Source: Syntrophomonadaceae bacterium (GTDB taxonomy: Bacteria > Bacillota > Dethiobacteria > DTU022 > UBA8154). Taken from it: a stretch of 40,085 nucleotides of DNA. The stretch spans positions 1-40,085 of the forward strand of contig PWRN01000059.1 in NCBI GenBank assembly GCA_003556225.1. The letters are read 5' to 3'. The notes below the pieces were generated by a model that saw only the letters and a list, made by a program, of their open reading frames with translations, did not search any database and was not told where the DNA came from. Shown one piece after another: positions 25,129 to 33,499 of this stretch. The first letter of the stretch is position 1. Every line of letters starts with the position of its first letter. Both the position numbers and the translations under genes were made by a program.

Positions 25129-26125
25129 ACCGATGCTCCGCGTGGAAGGTCTAAAAAAATATTACCCGGTCAAGGCGGGTGTTTTTTCCCGTGTCTTGAG
25201 CTATGTGCGGGCAGTCGATGATGTCAGCCTGGAAATATTCCCCGGAGAGGTCTATGCACTGGTAGGGGAGTCCGGTTGTGGAAAAACGACGGCCGGCCAT
25301 ACGATCTTGAGAATGCTCCATCCCACAGCGGGTCAGGTCTACTTCCAGGGGCAGGACATCTTGAGCCTGGACCGGGCAGCACTGCGCGAGATGCGAAGAG
25401 AAATGCAGCTCATTTTCCAGGATCCGTACAGTTCGCTCAATCCCCGCATGACCGTTGGCGAGGCCATTGGTGAAGCCCTGGAGGTTCACGGTATCGCCCG
25501 GGGGGCAGCGCGGCGCGAAAAAGTGGAGCACATCCTGGAAGTATGCGGGCTGGCTTCGTACCACTATCGACGCTACCCCCACGAATTTTCCGGGGGGCAG
25601 CGGCAGCGGATCGGGATTGCCCGGGCCCTGGTCCTGGAACCGCGGTTCATTGTTGCCGACGAACCCATCTCCGCCCTGGATGTTTCCATCCAGTCCCAGA
25701 TCGTCAACCTGCTCAAGAAACTGCAAAAACAATTTGGCCTGACCTTTCTTTTTATTTCTCACGACTTGAGCGTCGTTAAACATATGGCGGATCGAATCGG
25801 GGTGATGTACCTGGGTTCCCTGGTGGAGGAATCGTTCAAAAATGAGTTTTACAGCAATCCCCTGCATCCCTATTCCCAGGCTTTGCTCTCGGCGGTCCCG
25901 GTCATGGATCCCTTTCGAAAAAAAGAGCGGATCATCTTGAAAGGGGACGTGCCCAGTCCCGCCAATCCGCCCGGCGGGTGTAATTTCCATACCCGCTGCC
26001 AATATGCCAGAACCTTCTGCAGTTCAGAAAAACCGGTGTTAAAAGAATTCTCCCGGGGGCACCAGGTCGCCTGCCACATGGTCCTCGATGAACCGGATTA
26101 TGAGCGATCAACCCCGTTCGGGTAA
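25115..26125 (+). CDS. Peptide/nickel ABC transporter ATPase 2 (DppF-like)
   Basis: A 336-aa ATPase that pairs with the preceding one. Motifs are Walker A GESGCGKTTAGHTIL, Q-loop IFQDPYSSLNPRMTVG, signature FSGGQRQRIGIARAL, Walker B FIVADEPISALDVSIQ and switch His in FISHDLSVVKHMADR. The C-terminal extension reads PPGGCNFHTRCQYARTFC. The frame opens at 25088, but ATG 25115 ([13 protein letters not shown]) has AAGGAG 7 bp upstream. It is the last gene of the operon; the substrate remains unspecified (oligopeptide, dipeptide or nickel). Confidence 0.95.
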   Translation: MNEHEPMLRVEGLKKYYPVKAGVFSRVLSYVRAVDDVSLEIFPGEVYALVGESGCGKTTAGHTILRMLHPTAGQVYFQGQDILSLDRAALREMRREMQLIFQDPYSSLNPRMTVGEAIGEALEVHGIARGAARREKVEHILEVCGLASYHYRRYPHEFSGGQRQRIGIARALVLEPRFIVADEPISALDVSIQSQIVNLLKKLQKQFGLTFLFISHDLSVVKHMADRIGVMYLGSLVEESFKNEFYSNPLHPYSQALLSAVPVMDPFRKKERIILKGDVPSPANPPGGCNFHTRCQYARTFCSSEKPVLKEFSRGHQVACHMVLDEPDYERSTPFG

Positions 26126-26346
26126 TGTCTTAAAATGTCTGTAAAAAAGAAAACAAGGCCTGGGCGTCAAAAGGTGGTAGTCGTGCAGTAATGCGGTAAG
26201 AAAATAATACTTTTGTATCATAGATGATCGGTTTAATACATAGTATCCTTGTTTGTAAGGGAGGTGAAGCAGCCTGCCAGAGGGGAGAGCTTGATCCCTG
26301 AGGCTTTCATGGAATTGATATCATTTTAAAGAGGAGGTTTTTTGCC

Positions 26347-26880
26347 ATGAAGGATTATCCCAAGGCAGACGTCGGAAACCGGGTGCTTGCCGCTGTGATC
26401 GATGGTGTCATGTCATACATTATCGGCTTTATCCCGATCCTCGGCGCGATCATCGGCGCGGTCTACATGTTGTTAAAGGATGGCTTGTTTGAGGGCCAAA
26501 GTATCGGTAAAAAAGTTATGAAGCTGCAGGTTATTACAGAAGGCGATATGAAGGCCGATTTTACTGTCTCTGCCAGGCGGAACGTGATTTTTGCCATTCC
26601 CGTGGCCGTGATGATCATTCCCGTGCTGGGCTGGATCGTGGCGCCCATTCTCGGTTTGGTCATTCTGATTATCGAACTCTTGAAGGTCATCAACGAACCC
26701 AAGGGGCGCCGGATCGGGGATACCTGGGCAAACACCCAGGTCATAAAATACGAAGAAGCTGGTCAGACGGCAGGGGCCTCCCCGACGAAGCCACCTGCTG
26801 CATCGCCGCCACCTGTTCCGGAGCAGCCTGCTCCTGAAGAACCGACCGATGATCAGCGGCTTCCGGAACAAGATCAATAA
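26347..26880 (+). CDS. RDD-family membrane protein
   Basis: A 177-aa protein with the RDD domain: VGNRVLAAVIDGVMSYIIGFIP has the Arg and Asp that name the family, then EGQSIGKKVMKLQVI and GRRIGDTWANTQV. Three or four membrane segments are predicted by hydrophobicity, followed by a Pro/Ala/Glu-rich cytoplasmic or exposed tail (PPAASPPPVPEQPAPEEP). The function of RDD proteins is mostly unknown; some are implicated in ion transport. GAGGAGG precedes the ATG. The 221-bp gap before it has no gene. It may be cotranscribed with the lipoprotein 60 bp downstream. Confidence 0.88.
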   Translation: MKDYPKADVGNRVLAAVIDGVMSYIIGFIPILGAIIGAVYMLLKDGLFEGQSIGKKVMKLQVITEGDMKADFTVSARRNVIFAIPVAVMIIPVLGWIVAPILGLVILIIELLKVINEPKGRRIGDTWANTQVIKYEEAGQTAGASPTKPPAASPPPVPEQPAPEEPTDDQRLPEQDQ

Positions 26881-26940
26881 GAAAATGTTGACAGGCGAGA
26901 TATTCATGCAGCGGATCAAGATGTACATGGAGGGGTCACG

Positions 26941-27711
26941 TTGAGGGAAACAAGGTGGTTTTGGGTATTGATGATCCTGGCCCTGCTGATCGGAACCATC
27001 GCGGTGGGATGTGGCGGCCCCGATGACACCGCGCCGGATACCGGAAGCGATGAATCCGCCGTTGAACGGGAAGAAGACCCGATTGAGGAAGCTGATGTTG
27101 CAGACGGGGATGTGGACGCAGGAGAAAATTTTAATGATTGGATCTACCTGGAAAGCGTAACGGACCTGGTAAACATGGTGCAGGAGATGACCTGGAAAAT
27201 TGACGGGGGCCTTTTCCATTACGTCTACCAGGGCAGTGAAACGGTCGATGGGGTTTCCACGGACGTGATCTCCATGGAAATGGAAGGGGAAGAGGTGTCC
27301 CTGTGGATAGACAGCAGTGGGGAAGTTAAGCAGGCGGTGTTGGGCGGAGAAGAGATGCCGGCCGAGATGCTGGATTTCATGGGAATGTACCTGATCACGC
27401 CCCTGATTCCCTTTCAATTTTCTATGGATGCGGATCTGCAGTCTGCTTTAACAGGCCATGATGTTCCGGGCTGGAACGTCACCCGGACCGACAATCGCAC
27501 GGGCACGGTGGGAGGCAAAGCGGCGGATTTGTATACCATGGAAATCCAGGGGAGAGATCCTTCCGATGCAGGAGCAGGGGATTATACCATGGAATTCCGG
27601 TTTGCCGACTTTGGGGATTCCATGATGCTGCTGGGTTGGAATGTCCTGGAAGGTGCGGGAGAAGATGAACAGTTTATGGAGTTTGTGCTGGAGTCCATTG
27701 TCTTCCGTTAA
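26941..27711 (+). CDS. Lipoprotein of unknown function
   Basis: A 256-aa protein that starts at a TTG with GGAGGGG 6 bp upstream. It has a lipoprotein signal (WVLMILALLIGTIAVGC), a long acidic linker rich in Asp and Glu (VEREEDPIEEADVADGDVDA), then a domain of about 190 residues with alternating strands (GLFHYVYQGSETVDGV, GKAADLYTMEIQGR). The general look is like LolA/LppX-type or DUF-type lipoproteins, but I do not recognise a specific family. It follows the RDD gene and resembles the lipoprotein starting at 9401 only in plan. Confidence 0.78.
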   Translation: MRETRWFWVLMILALLIGTIAVGCGGPDDTAPDTGSDESAVEREEDPIEEADVADGDVDAGENFNDWIYLESVTDLVNMVQEMTWKIDGGLFHYVYQGSETVDGVSTDVISMEMEGEEVSLWIDSSGEVKQAVLGGEEMPAEMLDFMGMYLITPLIPFQFSMDADLQSALTGHDVPGWNVTRTDNRTGTVGGKAADLYTMEIQGRDPSDAGAGDYTMEFRFADFGDSMMLLGWNVLEGAGEDEQFMEFVLESIVFR

Positions 27712-27857
27712 TTTTTCCAGCATTAATAATTAATCCTGTACGCAAAGTGAGCAGAAAATTAAATTTCTCTTGCTGGACAAAATTGTTCGCGACATTCTAA
27801 ATCGCATCAAGAGTGATTATTGGCATCCGCAGCTTTGAGCAGCAATGAGTTTAGCGG

Positions 27858-27894
27858 GGAATGACCGCCGCATGGAAACTTCGGCGGTCATTCC
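27858..27894. repeat. 13-bp perfect inverted repeat
   Basis: GGAATGACCGCCG (27858-27870) is exactly complementary to 27882-27894, with an 11-nt loop. No T-tract follows on either strand. It lies at the 3' edge of the TetR remnant, 146 bp after the lipoprotein stop. Confidence 0.6.
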
Positions 27895-28103
27895 GATGTA
27901 CTCCGGCAATCTGATGTTGTCGGCTTGCCCATCAAACCGTAGAAAAAAAGACGGGTTAAGCCCTGGCGTGTCGCCTTATTTTCATCCGCCAGGAATGCCG
28001 GCTGGTAAACGGCTTTCTTAAAGACTTCCAGGTAGAAGAGCACGGCTTCGTTGGAGATGCCCGGGTCGACGAAACCTTCTTCTTTTCCCTGTTCGATGAG
28101 TTT
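27888..28103 (-). pseudogene. Remnant of a TetR-family regulator
   Basis: The minus strand encodes a TetR C-terminal ligand-domain fragment: LIEQGKEEGFVDPGISNEAV, LFYLEVFKKAVYQPAFLADE and QGLTRLFFYGLMGKP. It is preceded by an in-frame TAA (28104-28106) and ends at a TGA (27888-27890). There is no DNA-binding domain and no start. TetR genes often sit divergently next to the efflux operon they repress, and this remnant is divergent to the ABC efflux operon, so it is probably that operon's lost repressor (inference). The rest of the 479-bp gap (27712-28190) carries the inverted repeat above and the operon promoter. Confidence 0.65.
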
Positions 28104-28111
28104 TTATGACA

Positions 28112-28140
28112 TTGATAAACCCTGTTCCCGCTGGTATAAT
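28112..28140 (+). promoter_or_regulatory. Putative sigma-A promoter for the MacAB-like operon
   Basis: TTGATA (28112-28117) and TATAAT (28135-28140) are separated by 17 bp, 51 bp before the ATPase start. It abuts the truncated end of the TetR remnant. Confidence 0.75.
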
Positions 28141-28190
28141 GAATTGAAGTTCACAGGGAACATCAATGCTGCCTGGAAAGAGAGCTGCCC

Positions 28191-28898
28191 ATGGCAAATT
28201 CCTTGATCGTGGCGAAGAATGTAAAAAAAATCTATCACATGGGAGAAGTTACCGTTCATGCCCTGCGGGGCGTGAACTTCTCCCTTGATGAAAAAGAACT
28301 GGTGGTTGTGCTGGGCCCCAGCGGATCCGGGAAAAGCACGCTGCTTAATATCATCGGGGGCATGGACACGCCGACGGAAGGGGAGCTTTATTACGGCAGC
28401 CTGGCGCTGCACAGCGCCAACGGGCGGGAACTTACCCAGTACCGCCGCAATGACGTCGGCTTCATTTTTCAATTCTATAACCTCATGCCAAATTTGACGG
28501 CCTATGAGAACATCAACCTTTCTGTCCAGATCGCGAAAGATCCCTTAAAGATCGAGGATCTGCTGGAGCAGGTGGGGTTAAGCGACCGGCGGGACCACTT
28601 TCCTTCCCAGCTTTCGGGAGGAGAACAGCAGCGCGTGGCGATCGCCCGGGGGCTGGCGAAAAATCCGACCATGCTCTTGTGCGATGAACCGACGGGTTCC
28701 CTGGATCTCGCCTCGGGTGTCCAGGTGTTGAAGATCCTGCAGGCATTTTGCCAAAACTACGAAAAAACCGTGGTGCTCATCACCCACAATACGGTGATCA
28801 GTCAAATGGCAGACCGGGTCATTTACATGAAAGACGGCATGATCGACCGGGTGGAACGCAATGACCAACCGATTCCCGCTGAAAAGGTGCGCTGGTAA
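28191..28898 (+). CDS. ABC transporter ATP-binding protein (MacB/LolD type)
   Basis: A 235-aa ATPase with Walker [19 protein letters not shown], the MacB/LolD-type [18 protein letters not shown], signature [15 protein letters not shown], Walker [13 protein letters not shown] and switch His in LITHNTVI. Such ATPases work as mechanotransmission pumps with an FtsX-type permease. TAATG joins its stop to the permease start. The ribosome binding site is weak (AAAGAGAG). Confidence 0.93.
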   Translation: MANSLIVAKNVKKIYHMGEVTVHALRGVNFSLDEKELVVVLGPSGSGKSTLLNIIGGMDTPTEGELYYGSLALHSANGRELTQYRRNDVGFIFQFYNLMPNLTAYENINLSVQIAKDPLKIEDLLEQVGLSDRRDHFPSQLSGGEQQRVAIARGLAKNPTMLLCDEPTGSLDLASGVQVLKILQAFCQNYEKTVVLITHNTVISQMADRVIYMKDGMIDRVERNDQPIPAEKVRW

Positions 28899-31306
28899 TG
28901 CTCTGGAGGAAAATGTTCCGCGACATCATGAGCAACAAGGGATCTTACCTGGCCTGCCTGGTGCTGGTGCTGATCGGGCTCGCGGTGTTTACGGCCTTTT
29001 CCATCGCAAGCAATAACTTGAGTTTTTCCAAGGAATCTTTTTACCGGGATCAGAATTTTGCCCATGGTTTTATTGAACTGGAGTCCATGCCTCGCAGTGA
29101 TGTTGAAGGCCTTTCCGGCATGGATGGGATTGCCCGGGTCACCGGTCGCACAGTGAAAGAGGTGCGGGTGCATGATCCTCGCCGGGCCGAAGGGGTTTAT
29201 CTCAGGCTTGTTTCCCTGGACCTGGAAGAAGCCCGGAGAGTCAACGATGTCCTGCTCCTGCAGGGTGAGGCATTAACTTCGGGAGAGCTGCAGGCCTGGG
29301 TCGATAACCAGTTCTTTGCAGCCAACCGGCTGCGGCTCAACCAGGGTCTGGACGTGATCGCCGGGGGGAGGCTCCATGAACTAACCCTGGTTGGCGTGGG
29401 CATGAGCCCTGAATTTACCTACGCCTTGCGAGATTTTAAAGAGATCTACCCCGATCCGGAACGATTCGGCATCGCCTTTCTGCCCCAGGAAGACATGGAA
29501 AGACTCTTCCCCGAGACCCGGGGGCGGGTAAACGACCTGGTTTTTACACTGGAACCTTGGGCAGATTTTGAGCGGGTAAAGAATCGACTGGAACCCGAGT
29601 TGGAAGGCTATGGCTTGAGAACCATCTACCCCAGGGAGGACCAGGTCAGCCACCTGGTATTGACGGAAGAGATTACGCAGATCCAAAACATGTCCCGCGC
29701 GCTGCCCATGCTTTTTTTGCTGGTAGCCGGGGTAATCCTCTACATTATGCTCAAACGGCTGGTGGAGCAGCAGCGCGGGCAGATCGGCATATTGAAGGCT
29801 TTTGGTTACACGGATACGGAGATCACCATGCATTATCTCTCCTACGCCCTGGTTGTAGGAACCGTGGGCGGGTTGGCGGGGGGGATCCTGGGCTTGTGGC
29901 TGGCGCACTCCCTGACTTCCCTTTTGTTGGAATTTTTTAACGTTCCGGAAGTGTTCGAGGGGATTTCCCTCTACTATCTGCTGTTGGGCTTGCTGCTCTC
30001 GCTGGCCGTCTTTCTTTTTTCCGGTTACCACGGGAGCAAACAAGCTCTAAAGTTAAAGCCCGCCGAGGCCATGCGCCCGCCGGCCCCCCCTGTCATGCGG
30101 AAAACGCTCCTGGAGCGGGTGGGATTTTTCTGGGGAATGCTGACCATCCAGGGGATGATGGCCGTAAGGAATCTCTCCCGGAACCGGGGCCGGACATTCT
30201 TTATCTTTTTGGGAATTACCATCAGCAGCGCCGTGGTGGCCATGACCTGGTCGATGAACGAGATGATCGACAAGTTAGTTTTCTACCAGTTTGAGCGGGT
30301 GGAAACCTATGATGCCAAAATGCTTTTGAATGCGCCCCTGGATCGAAACAAGGTGGAAAGTGAGCTGCAGCATATTCCCGGAATAACCAGGAGCGAGCCC
30401 CTGCTGGAAGTGCCGGTATCCCTTTCGCACCGGTGGCGGAAAGAAGATGTTTTGCTGTTGGGAATTCACCGGGAGAGCAGGTTGTACAATATCCTGGACA
30501 AGAACGGCAGCCGGGTTGAACCGCCGGAAAATGGGGTGATTCTCTCGCAACGCCTGGCAGAAAAACTGGATGTTTCTCCCGGTTCAACCCTGGAGCTGGA
30601 CAGTCCCTTGCTCCGCTTCGAAAACGATGTTTACCCGGTCCAGGTGGTGCAGACGATCCCTCAATATCTGGGCATGAACGCCTACATGGAAATCTCCGAG
30701 GTGGAAGAAATCCTGGCCCAGGGGGATTTGGCCACGTCGTTTATGCTGGCCTTTTCCCAGGCGGGCGATGGGGTGGGAACAAATGGTATCAAGGGTTCCG
30801 GCGGTCTTACTGACCTTCGTGACCGCTTTCGGGAAAGCGACATGGTCGCCGGAATTGACAGCGGAGAAGAGCGGGTCAAGCAGGCGCGTGAACTAATGGA
30901 AACATTTGGCAGCATGATTTATATCTACGTTTTTATCGGGGTGATTATCTGCTTTGCCATTATCTACAGCTCCAGCTTCATCGTGCTGTCGGAGCGCAGC
31001 CGGGAACTTGCCTCCATGATGGTCCTGGGGATGACCCCGCGAGAGGTTTTTTCCGTGATCAGCTTTGAACAGTGGTTTGTGAGCATATTTGCCCTGGCTG
31101 CCGGGATGCCCCTGGCCCAGCTGATGCAGTGGGGTTTAGCCCGGGAGATGAGCACGGACCTGTACAGCCTGCCTGCAGAAGTATCAGGAGAATCCTTGTT
31201 CATGGGTTTGCTCATTACATCCCTATCGATCTGGCTGGCCCAGCGGTTTGTCTTCAGCCGCATCGAAAAATTGAGCCTGATCGAGGTCTTGAAAACGAGA
31301 GAGTAA
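28898..31306 (+). CDS. ABC transporter permease with two FtsX domains
   Basis: An 802-aa membrane protein. It has a first membrane helix (YLACLVLVLIGLAVF, about 18-35), an extracytoplasmic region of about 230 residues, and an FtsX domain starting at about 269 (LPMLFLLVAGVILYIM, then RGQIGILKAFGYTDTEI). A second unit follows with its own first helix near 430 (GRTFFIFLGITISSAVVAMTW), an external region and a second FtsX domain near 680-800 (RSRELASMMVLGMTPREVF). This double-FtsX plan fits permeases that move lipids, lipoproteins or peptides at the outer membrane face. The start ATG overlaps the ATPase stop. Confidence 0.92.
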   Translation: MLWRKMFRDIMSNKGSYLACLVLVLIGLAVFTAFSIASNNLSFSKESFYRDQNFAHGFIELESMPRSDVEGLSGMDGIARVTGRTVKEVRVHDPRRAEGVYLRLVSLDLEEARRVNDVLLLQGEALTSGELQAWVDNQFFAANRLRLNQGLDVIAGGRLHELTLVGVGMSPEFTYALRDFKEIYPDPERFGIAFLPQEDMERLFPETRGRVNDLVFTLEPWADFERVKNRLEPELEGYGLRTIYPREDQVSHLVLTEEITQIQNMSRALPMLFLLVAGVILYIMLKRLVEQQRGQIGILKAFGYTDTEITMHYLSYALVVGTVGGLAGGILGLWLAHSLTSLLLEFFNVPEVFEGISLYYLLLGLLLSLAVFLFSGYHGSKQALKLKPAEAMRPPAPPVMRKTLLERVGFFWGMLTIQGMMAVRNLSRNRGRTFFIFLGITISSAVVAMTWSMNEMIDKLVFYQFERVETYDAKMLLNAPLDRNKVESELQHIPGITRSEPLLEVPVSLSHRWRKEDVLLLGIHRESRLYNILDKNGSRVEPPENGVILSQRLAEKLDVSPGSTLELDSPLLRFENDVYPVQVVQTIPQYLGMNAYMEISEVEEILAQGDLATSFMLAFSQAGDGVGTNGIKGSGGLTDLRDRFRESDMVAGIDSGEERVKQARELMETFGSMIYIYVFIGVIICFAIIYSSSFIVLSERSRELASMMVLGMTPREVFSVISFEQWFVSIFALAAGMPLAQLMQWGLAREMSTDLYSLPAEVSGESLFMGLLITSLSIWLAQRFVFSRIEKLSLIEVLKTRE

Positions 31307-31350
31307 GAGGATATAAAGATGAGGCGATGAATCCTAACCAGGCTTAGCTT

Positions 31351-31376
31351 TTGCTTCCCTGCAAGCAGGGAAGCAA
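31351..31376. repeat. 12-bp inverted repeat between permease and adaptor genes
   Basis: TTGCTTCCCTGC (31351-31362) and its exact complement (31365-31376) are separated by AA. No T-tract follows, so it is more likely an mRNA-stability or processing element than a terminator. Confidence 0.55.
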
Positions 31377-31460
31377 GGATATATTTTCGGGCAAGCTGGA
31401 TAGCCACGTTAAGAAAACTAACCGGAAAGGAAATTAGGTTTTTCCGAGGAGGCGTTGTTG

Positions 31461-32900
31461 TTGCAAAGAAAATGGAAGATCATCTTGATTGTGCTGGTTT
31501 TGCTGGCCGCGGCGGGATTTGGCTTATCCCAGTACCTGCAGGCCCCGGAAGTGGAAGTTACTAGGGCAGAGCTGACCACCCTCAAGCGGAGTTTCACGGA
31601 AGAAGGTTTCGTTGTCCCGCAGCACGAGCGCACGGTGGTTTCGCTGCAACCTGCTCGTGTGCAAGAGCTTTTGGTCCAGGTAGGTGACCGGGTGGACCGG
31701 GGTGAGCTCCTGGCCGTCCTGGATGATGCGGAAATGATTTATTCCATGGAAGCGCTGCGGGCCCAGTTGGACAGGCTGGAAGGGGAAAGGCTGCAGTTGG
31801 AGGAGAAGCCTGGCCCCGCCCAAGAAGAAAGCTATAAAATTCGCATTGCGGAGGCAGAAGCAAACCTGGCGGCGGCGTCCCGCAACCTGGATAGAATGGA
31901 AAGCCTCTACGTGGAAAGCTATGAAATCGGAGTAAAAGAAGCGGCGGAACGTTTGGCCGCGGCGGAAAGAAACTACAACAGGGTAGAACAGCTCTACCAG
32001 GCGGAGATCGCTTCCCGGGTAGACTATGAACAGGCCCAGGATGTCCTGTCACAAGCAGAGAATTATCTCGCCCAGCAAGAGCACGCTCTACAGGTTTTTC
32101 TCGAAGCAGAATACACGCAGGCGGAAGAGCTGGTAAGACAGGCAGAGCTTAACCTGGCGCAGCAAGAAAAGGCCCTGCAGGTTTTATTCGAATCCTACCG
32201 GCCTCCCCGGGGCAGCAGTGAAGTGATCGAAGCGCAAAGAAAAGCGCTCCAGGCCCAGCTGGACCTGTTCCAGTACCAGTTAAACTATTATCGCCTCACG
32301 GCGCCCATCAGCGGGGTGGTTTCCCAGGTTAATGCCAGGGAAGGAGAGATCACCGGGCCCCAGGCTTACCTCTTGAGACTGCTGCAAGAAGAGGATTTGC
32401 GGGTGGAAGTCAGGGTGCTTACCCGGGATATCTACGATATGGCGCCGGGTATGGCGGTGAACCTGGTGCTGGAACTTCGGGACAAAGAGATTCCTTTCCC
32501 GGGGGAAGTGGTGGAGATTGCTCCTTTCGCAGAAAAAAGCTATTCGCCCCTGGGGTTGGAAGAGGAGCGGGTCAAGGTGACCCTCATCCCTAACCTCCCG
32601 GCAGGTGTGCAGATTGCTCCCGGCTACAGGCTCCACGTGGAATTTACCACGGAAGAACAACACGGGATGTTGGTCGTACCGAAAACGGCTCTTTTTACCT
32701 ATCAGGGCGAAGATGCCCTGCTGGTAGTTGAAAACGAACGGCTGCGCCTGCGCACGGTTAGCACCGGCCTGGAAACCCGGCAGGAAGTTGCCATTCTTGC
32801 GGGTCTGGATGAAGGAGACCTGGTTGTCCTGGACCCTCAGCGCAGCCCTGCTGATGAAGATAGCAGGGTTTCATCCATTGTAGTTGAAACAGAAAACTGA
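31461..32900 (+). CDS. Efflux adaptor (HlyD/MacA-like membrane fusion protein)
   Basis: A 479-aa protein with an N-terminal membrane anchor (KIILIVLVLLAAAGFGLSQYL), a biotinyl-lipoyl half-motif (VQELLVQVGDRVDRGELLAVLDD), a long coiled-coil hairpin at about 90-265 rich in Glu, Ala and Gln (AAAERNYNRVEQLYQAEIAS, LAQQEKALQVL), the second lipoyl half (YRLTAPISGVVSQVNAREGE), and beta-barrel and membrane-proximal domains. It couples to the ATPase and permease. Three TTG codons stand in a row at 31455-31463; the third is chosen because GAGGAGG ends 8 bp before it. Confidence 0.9.
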   Translation: MQRKWKIILIVLVLLAAAGFGLSQYLQAPEVEVTRAELTTLKRSFTEEGFVVPQHERTVVSLQPARVQELLVQVGDRVDRGELLAVLDDAEMIYSMEALRAQLDRLEGERLQLEEKPGPAQEESYKIRIAEAEANLAAASRNLDRMESLYVESYEIGVKEAAERLAAAERNYNRVEQLYQAEIASRVDYEQAQDVLSQAENYLAQQEHALQVFLEAEYTQAEELVRQAELNLAQQEKALQVLFESYRPPRGSSEVIEAQRKALQAQLDLFQYQLNYYRLTAPISGVVSQVNAREGEITGPQAYLLRLLQEEDLRVEVRVLTRDIYDMAPGMAVNLVLELRDKEIPFPGEVVEIAPFAEKSYSPLGLEEERVKVTLIPNLPAGVQIAPGYRLHVEFTTEEQHGMLVVPKTALFTYQGEDALLVVENERLRLRTVSTGLETRQEVAILAGLDEGDLVVLDPQRSPADEDSRVSSIVVETEN

Positions 32901-33039
32901 GACACACGGAGATTGCTGGTTATGGTGAACCCTTGGAAAAGGAAGGTTGACCCCGTTGTGGATAGAGAATTCATCCCGATTTTTGTCGCTTGCTGTTCGC
33001 TGTTCACTACGCTTGAAGACACTGTTTTGTAAAATTTGC

Positions 33040-33068
33040 TTGCATATTTCGTTGATCTGTGGTATAAT
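33040..33068 (+). promoter_or_regulatory. Putative sigma-A promoter for the cold-shock gene
   Basis: TTGCAT (33040-33045) and TATAAT (33063-33068) are separated by 17 bp. The start codon is about 130 bp further on, so the mRNA has a long leader, as is usual for cold-shock genes. No other gene is seen in the 302-bp gap between the adaptor and the cold-shock gene. Confidence 0.75.
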
Positions 33069-33202
33069 AAATTTTGTGTTGAAAAGTCGCGAATGGAACT
33101 GCATCATCTTTAGGCCTCTGTTCACAGCAAGGACGTAAGGTGCTCCACGTTTATTCCGCTTTTGACTCAAATTTTAACCTCAAGAGGAGGCCTATTAGTC
33201 AG

Positions 33203-33400
33203 ATGGATGGAAAAGTAAAATGGTTTAGTGCAGAAAAAGGGTACGGATTTATTGAGAGTGACGAAGGTCGAGATGTGTTTGTACACTACTCTGCGATTGA
33301 AGGAGAAGGATTCAAGTCCCTGGATGAAGGGCAAGAAGTTCAATTTGAAGTTGTTGAAGGCAATCGCGGCCCGCAAGCGGCCAACGTCGTTCGCCTTTAA
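33203..33400 (+). CDS. Cold-shock protein (CspA family)
   Basis: A 65-aa single-stranded nucleic-acid binding protein: [20 protein letters not shown] contains RNP1 (KGYGFIE), and [14 protein letters not shown] contains RNP2, followed by [11 protein letters not shown] and [10 protein letters not shown]. The size and motifs are complete. The start ATG 33203 matches the family, with GGAGG 12 bp upstream, somewhat far. An upstream in-frame ATG at 33140 would add residues not seen in this family. A strong terminator separates it from the DEAD-box helicase, which together suggest an RNA-remodelling pair for cold or growth change. Confidence 0.95.
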   Translation: MDGKVKWFSAEKGYGFIESDEGRDVFVHYSAIEGEGFKSLDEGQEVQFEVVEGNRGPQAANVVRL

Positions 33401-33425
33401 GACAAGATAAATTGATGGAGTCCAA

Positions 33426-33464
33426 AAGGGCATTTTCGGCTTTGCCGGAAGTGTCCTTGTTTTT
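33426..33464 (+). terminator. Rho-independent terminator of the cold-shock gene
   Basis: A 15-bp stem (33426-33440 with 33444-33458, three G-T pairs) closes a TTT loop and is followed by GTTTTT. Confidence 0.85.
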
Positions 33465-33499
33465 ACGGAAAAAATTTAAGCAAAGGAGATTGAAAATCG

